51,599 bases of DNA from Pectobacterium fontis (GCF_000803215.1 NZ_JSXC01000060.1:1-51599); one strand, 5' to 3'. Positions 8,545 to 17,670 are shown, numbered from the stretch's first letter. A program made the numbers and translations. Notes: generated by a model from the letters alone, not told the origin.

Positions 8545-8973
8545 TCATTTTTTCTCAAATGAAATAATAATGACTTTCCTTTCATTATCTTGTATGACGC
8601 TAACGCTGTTATCTCCTTTTTTCCAAATTTCCCCACCCTTAATCCAAAACATATTTTCATGTTTTTTAAAGTCCAGTTTGTTGAGGTAATTGATTATTTC
8701 TGATTTTTTTTCAAGGTTAACATTTGAAAAGAAAACACTGTTAGTTGACCCAGATGTACCATCTGGGGAATCATATTCAATCGAGTAATTTTTTGAAATA
8801 AAAGGCATTTCCTTTACCTCTTTAAAGGTGAGTAAATGATACCTTATATAGTCATCTTTTGTATAAGAATAATTTGCATTCACGAATAAATACGACAACA
8901 GTAGCATAAACCCTATGCAAGTAATGAAAAATGCAGTGATTTTAATAATGTTACTCGATTTGAATAGTGACAC
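8545..8973 (-). CDS. Candidate immunity protein, membrane-anchored (142 aa)
   Basis: I do not recognise the family. The protein has one N-terminal hydrophobic segment (about residues 10-31, TAFFITCIGFMLLLSYLFVN) with a short basic head, then about 110 hydrophilic residues. That predicts an inner-membrane anchor with the rest in the periplasm. The GTG start lies inside the end of the preceding gene (23-bp overlap, different frame), and GGAG lies 9 bases upstream, so the two are translationally coupled. An overlapping small gene directly behind a candidate type VI effector is the usual position of the immunity gene, and a periplasm-exposed topology would suit an effector acting in the envelope. 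The role is inference from context. Confidence 0.5.
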   Translation of the reverse strand: MSLFKSSNIIKITAFFITCIGFMLLLSYLFVNANYSYTKDDYIRYHLLTFKEVKEMPFISKNYSIEYDSPDGTSGSTNSVFFSNVNLEKKSEIINYLNKLDFKKHENMFWIKGGEIWKKGDNSVSVIQDNERKVIIISFEKK

Positions 8974-9637
8974 GGCTTTCTACTCCAATGTTGAATCCTG
9001 TTTTATCATTAAGATGTGTTAAAAGATCACTCTTTTCAATATTATTTATGGGTGATACTGATTTCATAAATTCAGGAAGAACAGTGTAATAAGGCCTAGC
9101 ATTATTTGGGTATTTCTCTGGGTGTGGGAAAAGTAAGGGTCTAAATTCTTTGTTTTTATATTGTCCTATAGGTCCATAGTAATCCCACCTTATAAATGTG
9201 TCGGCTTGACTAGCAACCCTGAGTTGAAGTAAATAATTGATGTTATCTACTGCCCGATAAAATCCGAGTAGATTAGATACTAAATCTTCACCACTATATC
9301 CACTATCACTGTACCAACTGAATAGCGGTGAACCTTGATAGGATTCGAATAGATGACTTGTATACATAATAATAGTGAGAGCGACTCTTTTTTTATCATG
9401 CGGAGATAGCCCTTTCCTTATTTTCCATCTTGTGGTTTTTGATGTTCCGTATTTGAATCCTTTTCCCATGTACTGTGAGTATATGACAATAAAATGGTCT
9501 TCTATTCTCTCTTCACCTGAATTTATTGCAGCCATTAATGCCCTAGCATCATCCCCTTTGGCATGAGCTAGGTCTACCCATCCTAGTACCTCAGTATAAA
9601 CTAATGTTCCTTTTTCTATATCACTTCTTTTGCTCAT
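8951..9637 (-). CDS. Candidate type VI secretion effector, unknown family (228 aa)
   Basis: A soluble 228-residue protein without a signal peptide or membrane segment. Near the N-terminus is LVYTEVLGWVDLAHAKGDDA with an Asp and His (D22, H25) three residues apart. Later come HLFESYQGSPLFSWYSDSGY (H95, E98) and YSGEDLVSNLLG (114-125). The SGEDL-SNLLG block together with G-hhD-hHh recalls DUF4056-type proteins from memory; I cannot confirm this. The gene starts 52 bp after an hcp gene and overlaps a small membrane-anchored gene, the standard Hcp-effector-immunity layout. The conserved-looking D/H/E residues would suit a hydrolase, but no activity can be assigned from sequence alone. Confidence 0.55.
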   Translation of the reverse strand: MSKRSDIEKGTLVYTEVLGWVDLAHAKGDDARALMAAINSGEERIEDHFIVIYSQYMGKGFKYGTSKTTRWKIRKGLSPHDKKRVALTIIMYTSHLFESYQGSPLFSWYSDSGYSGEDLVSNLLGFYRAVDNINYLLQLRVASQADTFIRWDYYGPIGQYKNKEFRPLLFPHPEKYPNNARPYYTVLPEFMKSVSPINNIEKSDLLTHLNDKTGFNIGVESRVTIQIE

Positions 9638-9689
9638 AAAGAACCTATAATTTACTATAAAGTTAACTAGGTGGTGTTTTTTTGGTAAT

Positions 9690-10169
9690 TCAGTACATAT
9701 TTTCCGTTAATATGCTGTACCCCGATGTGCCTGCAATATTGTGTTGGCAGGTAATGCTTTCATAACGCAGGCTCAGGATTTCAAATGGCTGCATATCGTT
9801 ATGCGTCAATGAATTGGGGTTCTGATTAGAGAGGTTGACAATAGACGCATCTTTTAATGTTATTGTCATGTAGTTTTCTTGCGTGCCACTGGCGGAGGTG
9901 CGGTAATACTTCAACTCGCATTCCAATAGTTCATTGTTAGAGATGCTGGTGAGCAGAAGAGGTGTTGATTTATCAACAATTTTAGTCACGGAAAAGGGGT
10001 GATGATTGACGTGTCGGTCTCGTGATAAGTCGTAATTCGTTGCATAAACAAAAATTTCATCCTCGTGACCAGCTATATGTTTATTTCCTACAGAGTCGAT
10101 ACTTAAACACCCTTCAGATATCAGTCCCTGAATTTTCCCGGTGATCTTCATAAAAATAGAATTAGCCAT
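9690..10169 (-). CDS. hcp: Type VI secretion tube protein Hcp (orphan locus)
   Basis: A 159-residue Hcp (DUF796/Hcp1-type) protein. Hcp forms the hexameric rings of the type VI tail tube and can carry small effectors in its lumen. Diagnostic parts are IFMKITGKIQGLISEGCLSI, GHEDEIFVYA, VNHHPFSVTKIVDKSTPLLL, LECELKYYRT, YESITCQHNIAGTSGYS. The ATG at 10169 is preceded by GGGAG 8 bases upstream and is preferred over a GTG at 10178. No other type VI structural gene lies in the window, so this is an orphan hcp served by a system elsewhere. It leads the transcription unit containing the candidate effector and immunity genes. The island is visibly richer in A+T than the flanking core genes, suggesting horizontal gain. 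Confidence 0.88.
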   Translation of the reverse strand: MANSIFMKITGKIQGLISEGCLSIDSVGNKHIAGHEDEIFVYATNYDLSRDRHVNHHPFSVTKIVDKSTPLLLTSISNNELLECELKYYRTSASGTQENYMTITLKDASIVNLSNQNPNSLTHNDMQPFEILSLRYESITCQHNIAGTSGYSILTENMY

Positions 10170-10519
10170 TCGTATCACTCCCTGTTAAAAAATCCTTGTT
10201 GGGAACGTTATAACGTAAATTTTTTTTGAAAAAAAGAAAAACTCAACTATTTAGTCATAAATATGATCTTTGTCAGAAAAATGTCCTTTCCAAAAAAACT
10301 ATAATTTCTTGTTTTTATTGACAATCTACTATGCGGGGTAAGGTTTTTTATTATTATGCTAATTATATTTCAATGGTGTGTTTATTATATAAGTGAAAAG
10401 GACTCGTGGCTTAAATAACTATGGGAATGATTGAAGAGGTTAGTGCTTTAATTAAGGGAGAAACGTTATTGATAACTCGCCGCGTAAGCGGCGAGGCTTA
10501 TTGATCCATTCTGGTTTTA
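10170..10519. other. Intergenic region upstream of hcp
   Basis: This 350-bp stretch is very A+T rich and holds no credible ORF. It should contain the hcp promoter on the minus strand, though I cannot pick a single convincing -35/-10 pair among the many A/T hexamers. The right end carries the ubi operon hairpin at 10476-10495. Confidence 0.6.
10476..10495 (-). terminator. ubiI: Hairpin at the end of the pepP-ubiH-ubiI operon
   Basis: CTCGCCGC (10476-10483) pairs perfectly with GCGGCGAG (10488-10495) across a GTAA loop, 24 bp beyond the ubiI stop codon. The downstream tract on the minus strand is A/T rich but lacks a long U-run. Confidence 0.6.
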
Positions 10520-11731
10520 TTATTTCCCGGCGCTAAGCCAGTCTGGCAGATCGTGCAATCCCATTGCCTGACGTACCAGCGTGGGTTTAATACCGGGCAG
10601 TTTATCCGCCAATACCAGACCGACATCGCGCAGCAGCTTTTTCGCCGGATTGTCGCCGTTAAATAATTCACGGAATCCCTGCATGCTGGCCAGCATTACC
10701 GCAGCGCTATGTTTGCGGCGGCGTTCATAGCGTCGCAGATACAGGTGTTGGCCGATATCTTTGCCTTGTGCCTGTAAGCGCTTTAGCTCCGCGATCAGTT
10801 CGGCGACATCCATGAAACCCAGATTGACGCCTTGTCCTGCCAGTGGGTGAATGGTGTGCGCTGCGTCGCCGACCAGCACCAGTCGATGGGACGCGAAACT
10901 GCGAGCGTAGCGCCCCATCAGCGGGAAAGTCTGGCGTTCGCTTTCCAGTTCACATCGCCCCAACCGCATATCAAAGGCCATCGCGACCTGACGCGTGAAT
11001 TCTTCCACTGACACGCTTTGCATCGTCTGTGCTTGTTCCGGCGCAAGCGACCAGACGATCGAGCAGAGGTGCGGATCGTCCAGCGGCAGAAACGCCAGAA
11101 TCCCGTCGCCGTGAAACGCCTGACGTGCCACAGACTGGTGTGGATGCTCGGTACGAATGTTGGCGACCAGCGCGTGATGGCCGTAATCCCAGAAGGTCAG
11201 TGGAATATCCGCATGCTGGCGCAGCCACGAGTGTGCGCCGTCTGCGCCGACCACTAATCTGGCGGTCAGCATGTTGTCGTCCTGCAACGTAATAAAGGCT
11301 TCGTTCTCGCCCCAGGCAACCTGTTTTAATGACGCAGGGGAGAGCAGGGTGATGTCGCTTAATTGGGCAGCACGTTGCCACAATACCTGCTGAATCACCG
11401 GGTTTTCAATGATATGCCCAAGATGGGAAAAACCGAATTCTTCGCCGCTAAAGCTGATTTTACCGAAGCTGTCTTTATCCCAGACCTGCATACCGTTATA
11501 AGGACTGACGCGCTGTGCCACGAGAGGCTCCCAGACGCCGATATGACGTAGCAGGCATTCACTGGCGGCGTTGATGGCGGAAACGCGCAGGGCATGATCT
11601 TTCCCGAGCGTCTGAGGCTCCGCAGTCTGTTTCTCCAGTACGGCGATACGCAGGCCGCTCCCCTGCAAGCCGCAGGCCAGCGCCAGACCGACCATACCGC
11701 CACCGGCAATAACCACGTCGAATGATTGCAT
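10520..11731 (-). CDS. ubiI: 2-octaprenylphenol 5-hydroxylase UbiI (VisC)
   Basis: A 403-residue class A FAD monooxygenase that hydroxylates the ring of the ubiquinone precursor at C5 in the aerobic Ubi complex. It has the N-terminal dinucleotide fold VIAGGGMVGLALACGL, the middle VVGADGAHSWLRQ motif and the FAD-ribityl motif LVGDAAHTIHPLAGQGVNLG. The C-terminus RQAMGLHDLPDWL is typical of UbiI. E. coli UbiI has 400 residues. It lies 28 bp downstream of ubiH in the same direction, preserving the E. coli ygfB-pepP-ubiH-ubiI order. Confidence 0.96.
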   Translation of the reverse strand: MQSFDVVIAGGGMVGLALACGLQGSGLRIAVLEKQTAEPQTLGKDHALRVSAINAASECLLRHIGVWEPLVAQRVSPYNGMQVWDKDSFGKISFSGEEFGFSHLGHIIENPVIQQVLWQRAAQLSDITLLSPASLKQVAWGENEAFITLQDDNMLTARLVVGADGAHSWLRQHADIPLTFWDYGHHALVANIRTEHPHQSVARQAFHGDGILAFLPLDDPHLCSIVWSLAPEQAQTMQSVSVEEFTRQVAMAFDMRLGRCELESERQTFPLMGRYARSFASHRLVLVGDAAHTIHPLAGQGVNLGFMDVAELIAELKRLQAQGKDIGQHLYLRRYERRRKHSAAVMLASMQGFRELFNGDNPAKKLLRDVGLVLADKLPGIKPTLVRQAMGLHDLPDWLSAGK

Positions 11732-11759
11732 TTCCGTATTTTCCTGTTGGCGAGCTTAA

Positions 11760-12938
11760 TTAACGTTCTACCCAGCCCAGTGTGCGACGGGCAAAGGCAT
11801 CGCGCATCAGCGGCAGGTTATTCATGGCGATGAGGCCGAGGTTACGGCCGACGGCCAGCGCGGTGTAGCGGTTCGCAAACAGCCTGACGAGTCCATCGGT
11901 GATCGCCACCGTGGTGTGTTGATCGGGCGAACGCCGTTGCTGATAGCGGTTGAGCACCGCGTACTGGCCGATATCCTGCTGATTTTTCGCCGCATCCACA
12001 ACGGTTTCCGCCAGCGTCATTACATCGCGGATCCCCAGATTAAAGCCTTGTCCGGCAATCGGGTGCAGCGTTTGTGCCGCATTACCCACCAGCGCCAGCC
12101 GATGGCTGATGTGGTGGGTGGCCGTCAGTAAGCGTAGCGGATAGCTGTGGCGTTCACCGATATGGGTAAACTGCCCCAGACGCCAGCCGAAAGCCTGTTG
12201 TAACTGTTGACGAAAGTCGGCTTCACTCCAGCCATCGACCTCATGTTGACGCTGTTTATCATGACACCAGACGAGTGAGGAACGGCCGTTGCTCATCGGC
12301 AGTAGCGCCAGCGGGCCGTGCGGGGTAAACCGCTCGAACGCGCGTCCGTGATGAGGCTCAGAGGTGGTCACATTAGCGATCACGGCGACCTGATCATAAT
12401 CGTGTTGTTGCCACTGAATACCGCAGGATTGCGATAGCACGGAGCGAGACCCATCGGCGGCAACCATCAATTGCCCCGTGAGCGTGGTGCCGTCGTCCAG
12501 TGTGAGCGTCGCGTTTTCTTGCGTTCTTGTCACGGCAACCACCTTGGCCGGACAGTGCAGACGCACGCCGGGTGCCTGTTGCAGCAGGGAAAACAGACGT
12601 TGTCCGATGTCGTGCAGTTCCACCACATGGCCTAATGCCTGGACGTGATAGTCGGAGGCTTTTAGGTTCACCACGCTGGCGTGCCCGCGTTCGCTGACAT
12701 GAATGTCGGTTATCGCCGTTGCCGCGCTGGATAGCGACTGCCACATGCCCAGCGCCGCGAGCTGCTGACGCGTGCCGTCAGACAGCGCGATAGCGCGCGC
12801 GTCAAATCCCGGATGTGCCTTGTCGAGTGGCGAATGTGCCTCGATAAGATCGACCGGGACTGCGCCCTGTGAAAGCCGCGAGATCGCCAGCGCCAGCGTC
12901 GCGCCCGCCATCCCGCCACCGACAATCATGATCGCCAT
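11760..12938 (-). CDS. ubiH: 2-octaprenyl-6-methoxyphenol hydroxylase UbiH
   Basis: A 392-residue FAD-dependent hydroxylase acting at ring carbon C1 in aerobic ubiquinone synthesis. It shows MIVGGGMAGATLALAISRLS at the N-terminus, MVAADGSRSVLSQSCGI in the middle and VGNAAQTLHPIAGQGFNLG near the C-terminus. The GN in place of the usual GD in that last motif is shared with E. coli UbiH, so it is not a defect. It ends with RRTLGWVER, as in the family. It lies 24 bp after pepP and 28 bp before ubiI, in one operon. Confidence 0.96.
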   Translation of the reverse strand: MAIMIVGGGMAGATLALAISRLSQGAVPVDLIEAHSPLDKAHPGFDARAIALSDGTRQQLAALGMWQSLSSAATAITDIHVSERGHASVVNLKASDYHVQALGHVVELHDIGQRLFSLLQQAPGVRLHCPAKVVAVTRTQENATLTLDDGTTLTGQLMVAADGSRSVLSQSCGIQWQQHDYDQVAVIANVTTSEPHHGRAFERFTPHGPLALLPMSNGRSSLVWCHDKQRQHEVDGWSEADFRQQLQQAFGWRLGQFTHIGERHSYPLRLLTATHHISHRLALVGNAAQTLHPIAGQGFNLGIRDVMTLAETVVDAAKNQQDIGQYAVLNRYQQRRSPDQHTTVAITDGLVRLFANRYTALAVGRNLGLIAMNNLPLMRDAFARRTLGWVER

Positions 12939-12962
12939 GTTGTTATCCTTTGCAAGTACAGC

Positions 12963-14288
12963 TTAGTGTTGCTTGTCATGCCATTGCGCCATCAGCGCTT
13001 CAATAGCATCGGCGTCTTTGACGACGCCAGCCGTCAGATTTTCATTACCGTTTTCGGTGATCACGATGTTGTCTTCAATGCGCACGCCGATTCCCCGGTA
13101 CTGTTGCGGCACTTTGGCATCGGTGGCGATGTAAAGGCCGGGTTCGATGGTCAGCACCATTCCCGGTTCTAACGGGCGGCCTCGGTCGGTTGTGCCGTAG
13201 TCACCCACGTCATGTACGTCCAGGCCTAACCAGTGGCTGAGGCCGTGCATAAAGAACTGACGATGTGCCTGCTCGGCAATTAGCTCTTCGACTTCACCTT
13301 TCAGCACGCCGAGTTTGATCAGGCCGCTGACCATGATGCGTACCACTTCTTCGTTCACTTCGCGGATGCTGCGACCGGGGCCAAACAGTTCCAGCGCGCG
13401 CAGTTGTGAGCGCAGCACAATGTCGTAAATAGCACGCTGCGGCGCGGTAAATTTGCCGTTGACGGGGAAGGTTCGGGTAATGTCGCCCGCGTAGCTTTTG
13501 TATTCACAGCCCGCGTCAATCAGCACCAGATCGCCGTCGCGCATTTGCGTTTCGTTTTCGGTGTAGTGCAGGATGCAGGCGTTGTCGCCGCTGCCGACAA
13601 TGGTGTTGTAAGAAGGGTAACGTGCACCGTGGCGGGTGAATTCGTGGTGAATTTCGCCTTCAAGCTGGTATTCATACATGCCGGGGCGGCATTTCTGCAT
13701 GGCTCGCGTATGCGCCAGTGCGGTAATTTCGCAGGCACGACGCATCACACTGATTTCTTCCGGCGATTTAAACAGACGCATTTCATGCACCCACGGACGC
13801 CAGTCAGTTAGCGTGGCTGGCGCCGAAAACCCTTGACGGGTGCCGTTACGCAAGGTATCCAGCGCGGCGAAGACCAGCTTATCGGCGTAATCGTACTGCC
13901 CTTGGGCGTGATATACGACGTCCAGCCCATTGAGTAATAAATGCAATTGTGCGCCGATTTCGCCAAACGGCAGCGCGCGGTCAACGCCGAGCTTAGCGGG
14001 GGCGGCTTCCTGACCGAGACGACGACCAAACCAGATTTCTGCCGTCAGATCGCGTACGCGGTTAAAGATCACACTGTGATGGTGTTTCGCGTCGCTTTTT
14101 ACCAGCAGCAGCACGGCTTCTGGTTCGTTGAAGCCGGTGAAATACCAGAAATCGCTATTTTGACGATAAGGGTAGTCACTGTCGGCATTGCGCTGCGCTT
14201 CCGGCGCGGCAAAAATAATCGCTGCGCTGCCCGGTGCCATTTTTTCCAACAGACCCTGACGACGACGAAGAAATTCTTGTGGGTTCAT
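12963..14288 (-). CDS. pepP: Xaa-Pro aminopeptidase P (PepP)
   Basis: A 441-residue metallo-aminopeptidase of the M24 family that removes an N-terminal residue preceding proline; the length equals E. coli PepP. The pita-bread metal ligands are present: LIDAGCEYKSYAGDITRTFP (two Asp), HGLSHWLGLDVHDVGDYG (His), LTIEPGLY (Glu) and GVRIEDNIV (Glu). The start at 14288 (MNPQEFLRRR) is set by GGAG 6 bases upstream; an in-frame extension to 14339 lacks homology. It acts in the cytoplasm on dimanganese. It follows ygfB and precedes ubiH in the conserved operon. Confidence 0.96.
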   Translation of the reverse strand: MNPQEFLRRRQGLLEKMAPGSAAIIFAAPEAQRNADSDYPYRQNSDFWYFTGFNEPEAVLLLVKSDAKHHHSVIFNRVRDLTAEIWFGRRLGQEAAPAKLGVDRALPFGEIGAQLHLLLNGLDVVYHAQGQYDYADKLVFAALDTLRNGTRQGFSAPATLTDWRPWVHEMRLFKSPEEISVMRRACEITALAHTRAMQKCRPGMYEYQLEGEIHHEFTRHGARYPSYNTIVGSGDNACILHYTENETQMRDGDLVLIDAGCEYKSYAGDITRTFPVNGKFTAPQRAIYDIVLRSQLRALELFGPGRSIREVNEEVVRIMVSGLIKLGVLKGEVEELIAEQAHRQFFMHGLSHWLGLDVHDVGDYGTTDRGRPLEPGMVLTIEPGLYIATDAKVPQQYRGIGVRIEDNIVITENGNENLTAGVVKDADAIEALMAQWHDKQH

Positions 14289-14374
14289 CACCTGCTCCTG
14301 AAAGTAGTCCGTGCGGTTATCTTTCCCTTCCGCTCTCAATAAGGCATGTCCTGCATGAGGCTGCCTTGAGGAAA

Positions 14375-14962
14375 TTAATGCAGCGTCGGTTTTTGCTGCT
14401 CGGGGGCCGTCACCACGCGTTGGCTGGTAAATTCGTTATGGCACAAAATGGCAGAAACGCGAACATACTCAATCACTTCTTCCAGTGATTGCTCCAGCTC
14501 TTCCTGGTCTTCATCTTCATCGTAGCCAAGCTGTGCAATGTTGCGTAAATCTTCGATGGCTTCTTTTAGCTCGCCTTTAGCCTTGTTCAACTGCGGCTGC
14601 ACCACACCCAGCCCAAGCAGGAAGTGATTGACCCAGCCTGCCAGCGCATCGGCGCGATCGAAGACGCTTACGTCATCCTGTGCATCGTCAGGCAGATAAA
14701 GTTGGAATAGAAAGCCATCATCTTCCAGCGCTTCACGCGTGGCCTGATACAGATCCTGAAGCGGCTGTGACAGCGTTTGGGTAAACGCCATGCCTTCATT
14801 GGTCAGTTCGAAAACCAGCGTTCTCCAACTGTCATCATGGTTTCCACCACACAGCATCCCGCTGATTAAACCGTGCATTTCTGCTGCGGTCAGCGCGACC
14901 TGCTGTTGGTGGAGCAGTTGGTCAAGGCCTTCATAGGCGGGAAACGTATTCTCTATAGACAT
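14375..14962 (-). CDS. ygfB: UPF0149 family protein YgfB
   Basis: A 195-residue acidic protein of the UPF0149/YecA-like family, first gene of the minus-strand ygfB-pepP-ubiH-ubiI operon. Conserved blocks are [53 protein letters not shown] and an acidic [20 protein letters not shown]. It matches E. coli YgfB (192 aa) almost throughout, including the C-terminal QKPTLH. The biochemical function is not settled, although a Pseudomonas homologue affects beta-lactamase expression. It is divergent from zapA, 192 bp away. Confidence 0.94.
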   Translation of the reverse strand: MSIENTFPAYEGLDQLLHQQQVALTAAEMHGLISGMLCGGNHDDSWRTLVFELTNEGMAFTQTLSQPLQDLYQATREALEDDGFLFQLYLPDDAQDDVSVFDRADALAGWVNHFLLGLGVVQPQLNKAKGELKEAIEDLRNIAQLGYDEDEDQEELEQSLEEVIEYVRVSAILCHNEFTSQRVVTAPEQQKPTLH

Positions 14963-15154
14963 GCGGATTCGTCATCGTTGGCTGGATTGGTTCGTGCTAT
15001 GCTACCACCAAGCTCCCTTTCGATACCAGAAAGGGCTTGTATCTTAGATCTCGGCTATATATAGTGGCGCCCGCTTTAACGAACCCGATGTTACGGGTAA
15101 TGCTCATGCTATGCGGCACGCGGGCGCAAGAACGACAAAAGGCAGGAAGGTGGT

Positions 15155-15484
15155 ATGTCTGCACAACCAGTAGATATTCAAATTTTTGGCCGTTCGTTAA
15201 GAGTGAATTGTCCGCCAGAACAACAGGATGCGTTGAATCAGGCTGCGGAAGATCTTAACCAGCGGTTGCAAGATCTTAAAGTTCGCACTAGAGTCACCAA
15301 CACAGAGCAACTGGTGTTTATTGCCGCGCTGAATGTGTGCCACGAACTGGCGCAGGAGCGGGGTAAAACGCGTGATTATGCATCGAATATGGAACAACGT
15401 ATTCGTATGTTGCAGCAGACCATCGAACAGGCATTGCTGGAACAAGGTAAGATCACGGAACGTCAGGGTGCGCAATTTGAGTAA
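15155..15484 (+). CDS. zapA: Cell division protein ZapA
   Basis: A 109-residue ZapA, which bundles and stabilises FtsZ filaments at the division ring and recruits ZapB. The N-terminal globular part reads [20 protein letters not shown], followed by a long amphipathic helix (about residues 60-100) that forms the tetrameric coiled coil. GGAAGG precedes the ATG with correct spacing. Length equals the E. coli protein. It is followed by the 6S RNA gene and fau, exactly as in E. coli. Confidence 0.95.
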   Translation: MSAQPVDIQIFGRSLRVNCPPEQQDALNQAAEDLNQRLQDLKVRTRVTNTEQLVFIAALNVCHELAQERGKTRDYASNMEQRIRMLQQTIEQALLEQGKITERQGAQFE

Positions 15485-15558
15485 CGTCGTATTTTGACAA
15501 AAGTACGGTGTTTTTACGCGATAAGACGTGCTAAGGTTTATCGCGAGTAACGAATAAA

Positions 15559-15742
15559 ATTTCTCTGAGATGTTCGTCAGCGGGCCAGTCCCCTGAGCCG
15601 ATATTTCATACCAACAGAATGTAATGCTCTGCGGTTGGTGAGCACGCTCGGTTCGTCCGAGAAGCCTTAAAACTGCGACGTTATGTTCACCTTGAACCAA
15701 GGGTTCAAGGGTTACAGCCTGCGGCGGCATCTCGGAGATCCT
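15559..15742 (+). ncRNA. ssrS: 6S RNA (SsrS)
   Basis: The stretch from ATTTCTCTGAGATGTTCG to GGCGGCATCTCGGAGATCC matches E. coli 6S RNA closely along its ~184 nt. It includes the closing stem (CTCTGAGATG with CATCTCGGAG), the GCGGGCCAGTCCCCTGAGCC arm and the central bulge TTAAAACTGCGACG. The RNA mimics an open promoter and sequesters sigma-70 RNA polymerase in stationary phase. Its location between zapA and fau is conserved; in E. coli the two are co-transcribed. The ends are inferred by comparison with E. coli from memory. Confidence 0.95.
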
Positions 15743-15781
15743 CTTTCTTTTATCATTCCTGACCCGTGGCGAATACAGCCC

Positions 15782-16420
15782 ATGTCATCTCCTGATTCCT
15801 CGATATTTCCCGACACACTCTGCTCTTCCACAGTAGCACGTCAACAGATTCGCCAGATTGTGCGACAAAAACGGCGTTTACTGACGTCAGAACAGCAGAC
15901 GTTATTTGCACAGCAGGCGTGTGAACGCGTGATGGCGCACCCGAAAATTATTCGGGCGGATAGTGTGGCGGTATTTCTGTCGTTTGATGGTGAACTGGAT
16001 ACTCAACCATTGATTCAACGGCTGTGGCAGCAGGAGAAACGCGTTTATTTGCCGGTTCTGCATCCGTTTCGCGCTGGGTATTTGCTGTTTCTACGCTATG
16101 CGCCAGACACCGTGCTGGTACGTAATCGCCTGAAGATTATGGAACCGCGTTTGGATGTGAGGCAGGTGTTGCCGTTACCGCAGTTGGACATTCTGCTGAC
16201 GCCGCTGGTGGCATTTGATCCGCAGGGGCAGCGGCTGGGGATGGGCGGCGGCTTTTACGACCGGACGTTACAGTATCGCAACCTGATGTCTCGTGGGCCT
16301 TATCCGATTGGGTTGGCCCACGACTGTCAGCAGGTTGACGCATTGCCAGTGGAAAGCTGGGATATTCCGCTACCTGAAATCATTACCCCGTCCCGCCATT
16401 GGCAATGGAGCACGCGCTAA
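15782..16420 (+). CDS. fau: 5-formyltetrahydrofolate cyclo-ligase
   Basis: This ATP-dependent enzyme (YgfA/MTHFS) converts 5-formyl-THF to 5,10-methenyl-THF and in E. coli affects persister formation. Diagnostic parts are VAVFLSFDGELDTQPLIQRL, KRVYLPVLHPF and the active-site loop QRLGMGGGFYDRTLQ. The core starts at RQQIRQIVRQKRRLL, and the ATG at 15782 gives 212 residues, slightly longer than E. coli (about 182-200). The upstream ATG at 15683 falls inside 6S RNA and is rejected. No strong ribosome binding site is visible, so the start could be a little downstream. The stop codon overlaps the convergent nadR stop. Confidence 0.92.
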   Translation: MSSPDSSIFPDTLCSSTVARQQIRQIVRQKRRLLTSEQQTLFAQQACERVMAHPKIIRADSVAVFLSFDGELDTQPLIQRLWQQEKRVYLPVLHPFRAGYLLFLRYAPDTVLVRNRLKIMEPRLDVRQVLPLPQLDILLTPLVAFDPQGQRLGMGGGFYDRTLQYRNLMSRGPYPIGLAHDCQQVDALPVESWDIPLPEIITPSRHWQWSTR

Positions 16421-17670
16421 CTTTTGATCGGCTCAGGGGGCCGATCGTGACCCAGCATCTGCTGGACCAATTCCACGCAGTGCAGGAAACGCGAATCGTA
16501 GTCCGACGCTTTGATGTAAACGTACTGAATATTATTTTGGGCCAGCATCGTTTTTAGCAGATTCTGGAACTCGGAGCGGGCAGCGGCGCTACCTAAGCTG
16601 CGTAGCCCGTCAGCCACCCATGGCGTATTGTTCTCCAATAAAATCACCAGATCGAAGCGATATTCGTCAATCAGCGCCTGAACGAACGGGTGTTCACGAC
16701 CCTCGTATTTTTTGCAGAACGCTTGTGTGGTGACAAAATCGGTATCGATAAAGGCGACTTTATTGGCGTATTTAACCGCAAAATCAATGTACTGCGCCTG
16801 ACCCAGCGCGATCTTGTCGTAGTCGGAATATTGCAATGCCATCTCGTCGCCCCCCAGGTGGGAGAAGACGTAATCACGGCCATATTCCCAGGCGCTGGTG
16901 GTGTTGAAAATATTCGCCAGCTTGTTCACCAGCGTGGATTTACCGCTGGATTCGCCGCCAAGAATGGCCACAGTACGCACAAAGAACGGCTTCACTTCGG
17001 TCGGGATATAGTCCCAGTAGCGGAAGGGATCGTGACGAATCTGCGAACCGCTGATGTTCATAAAAGATCGCTGTGGATCAATCAGGACCGCCTCAATGCC
17101 CAGATGCTGGCGATATTGCGGGGCATCCTGTTCTTCACTGGTGTAGACAAAGTTAGGCGTGATGCTTTTTTCCTGCATGAACGCCTGAATCCCTTTACTC
17201 CACACATCCCAGCCGTGCGGGTACGGTTCCATTCCTTGCTCATTAAAGGCATGAATATGGATGTTTTTCTGATACTTAAAGGTCTGCAATAACCAGCGCA
17301 GACGGTCGCTGACGGTAGGCTGCTGCGACATCGAGCTGTTCTCAAACAGCAGCCGGTCGCGCGGTTCGTCGTAACCTAAAATCACATGCAGTTCATCGAC
17401 CTGGCTGCACGCACGTTGGATCAGATAAATGTGGCCAGTATGTAGCGGGTAGAACTTGCCGAAAACGACGCCAACGCTCTTTTCATAGCGGGGGAATTCC
17501 AGCTCAAGAAAGCGATGGAGCGCTTCCAGCTTCTGTGCGCTAGGGCTTTTGATTTTGGCATTAAGTAATTGACTGAGATAGCCTTTGGTCATATCGGTTG
17601 CATCGGCAACCTGCTGTAGGGTGCAACCCTTCTGCCGAATGGCGGATTTCAGGTAATCAAATGATGACAT
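16417..17670 (-). CDS. nadR: NadR, NAD regulator / NMN adenylyltransferase / ribosylnicotinamide kinase
   Basis: A 417-residue trifunctional protein (E. coli 410). Residues 1-60 form a helix-turn-helix (CTLQQVADATDMTKGYLSQL), which represses NAD genes. The middle domain is a nucleotidyltransferase with the GKFYPLHTGHIYLI motif and ISGSQIRHDP. The C-terminal domain is a kinase with the P-loop LGGESSGKSTLV. Together they sense NAD and salvage nicotinamide riboside. It is the distal gene of serB-radA-nadR, 131 bp after radA. Its stop codon overlaps that of fau on the other strand (16417-16420). Confidence 0.96.
   Translation of the reverse strand: MSSFDYLKSAIRQKGCTLQQVADATDMTKGYLSQLLNAKIKSPSAQKLEALHRFLELEFPRYEKSVGVVFGKFYPLHTGHIYLIQRACSQVDELHVILGYDEPRDRLLFENSSMSQQPTVSDRLRWLLQTFKYQKNIHIHAFNEQGMEPYPHGWDVWSKGIQAFMQEKSITPNFVYTSEEQDAPQYRQHLGIEAVLIDPQRSFMNISGSQIRHDPFRYWDYIPTEVKPFFVRTVAILGGESSGKSTLVNKLANIFNTTSAWEYGRDYVFSHLGGDEMALQYSDYDKIALGQAQYIDFAVKYANKVAFIDTDFVTTQAFCKKYEGREHPFVQALIDEYRFDLVILLENNTPWVADGLRSLGSAAARSEFQNLLKTMLAQNNIQYVYIKASDYDSRFLHCVELVQQMLGHDRPPEPIKS

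Noticed and set aside
15197-15730. 177-aa minus-strand ORF across zapA and 6S RNA
   Set aside because: Antisense to two well-identified genes; no homology or ribosome binding site.
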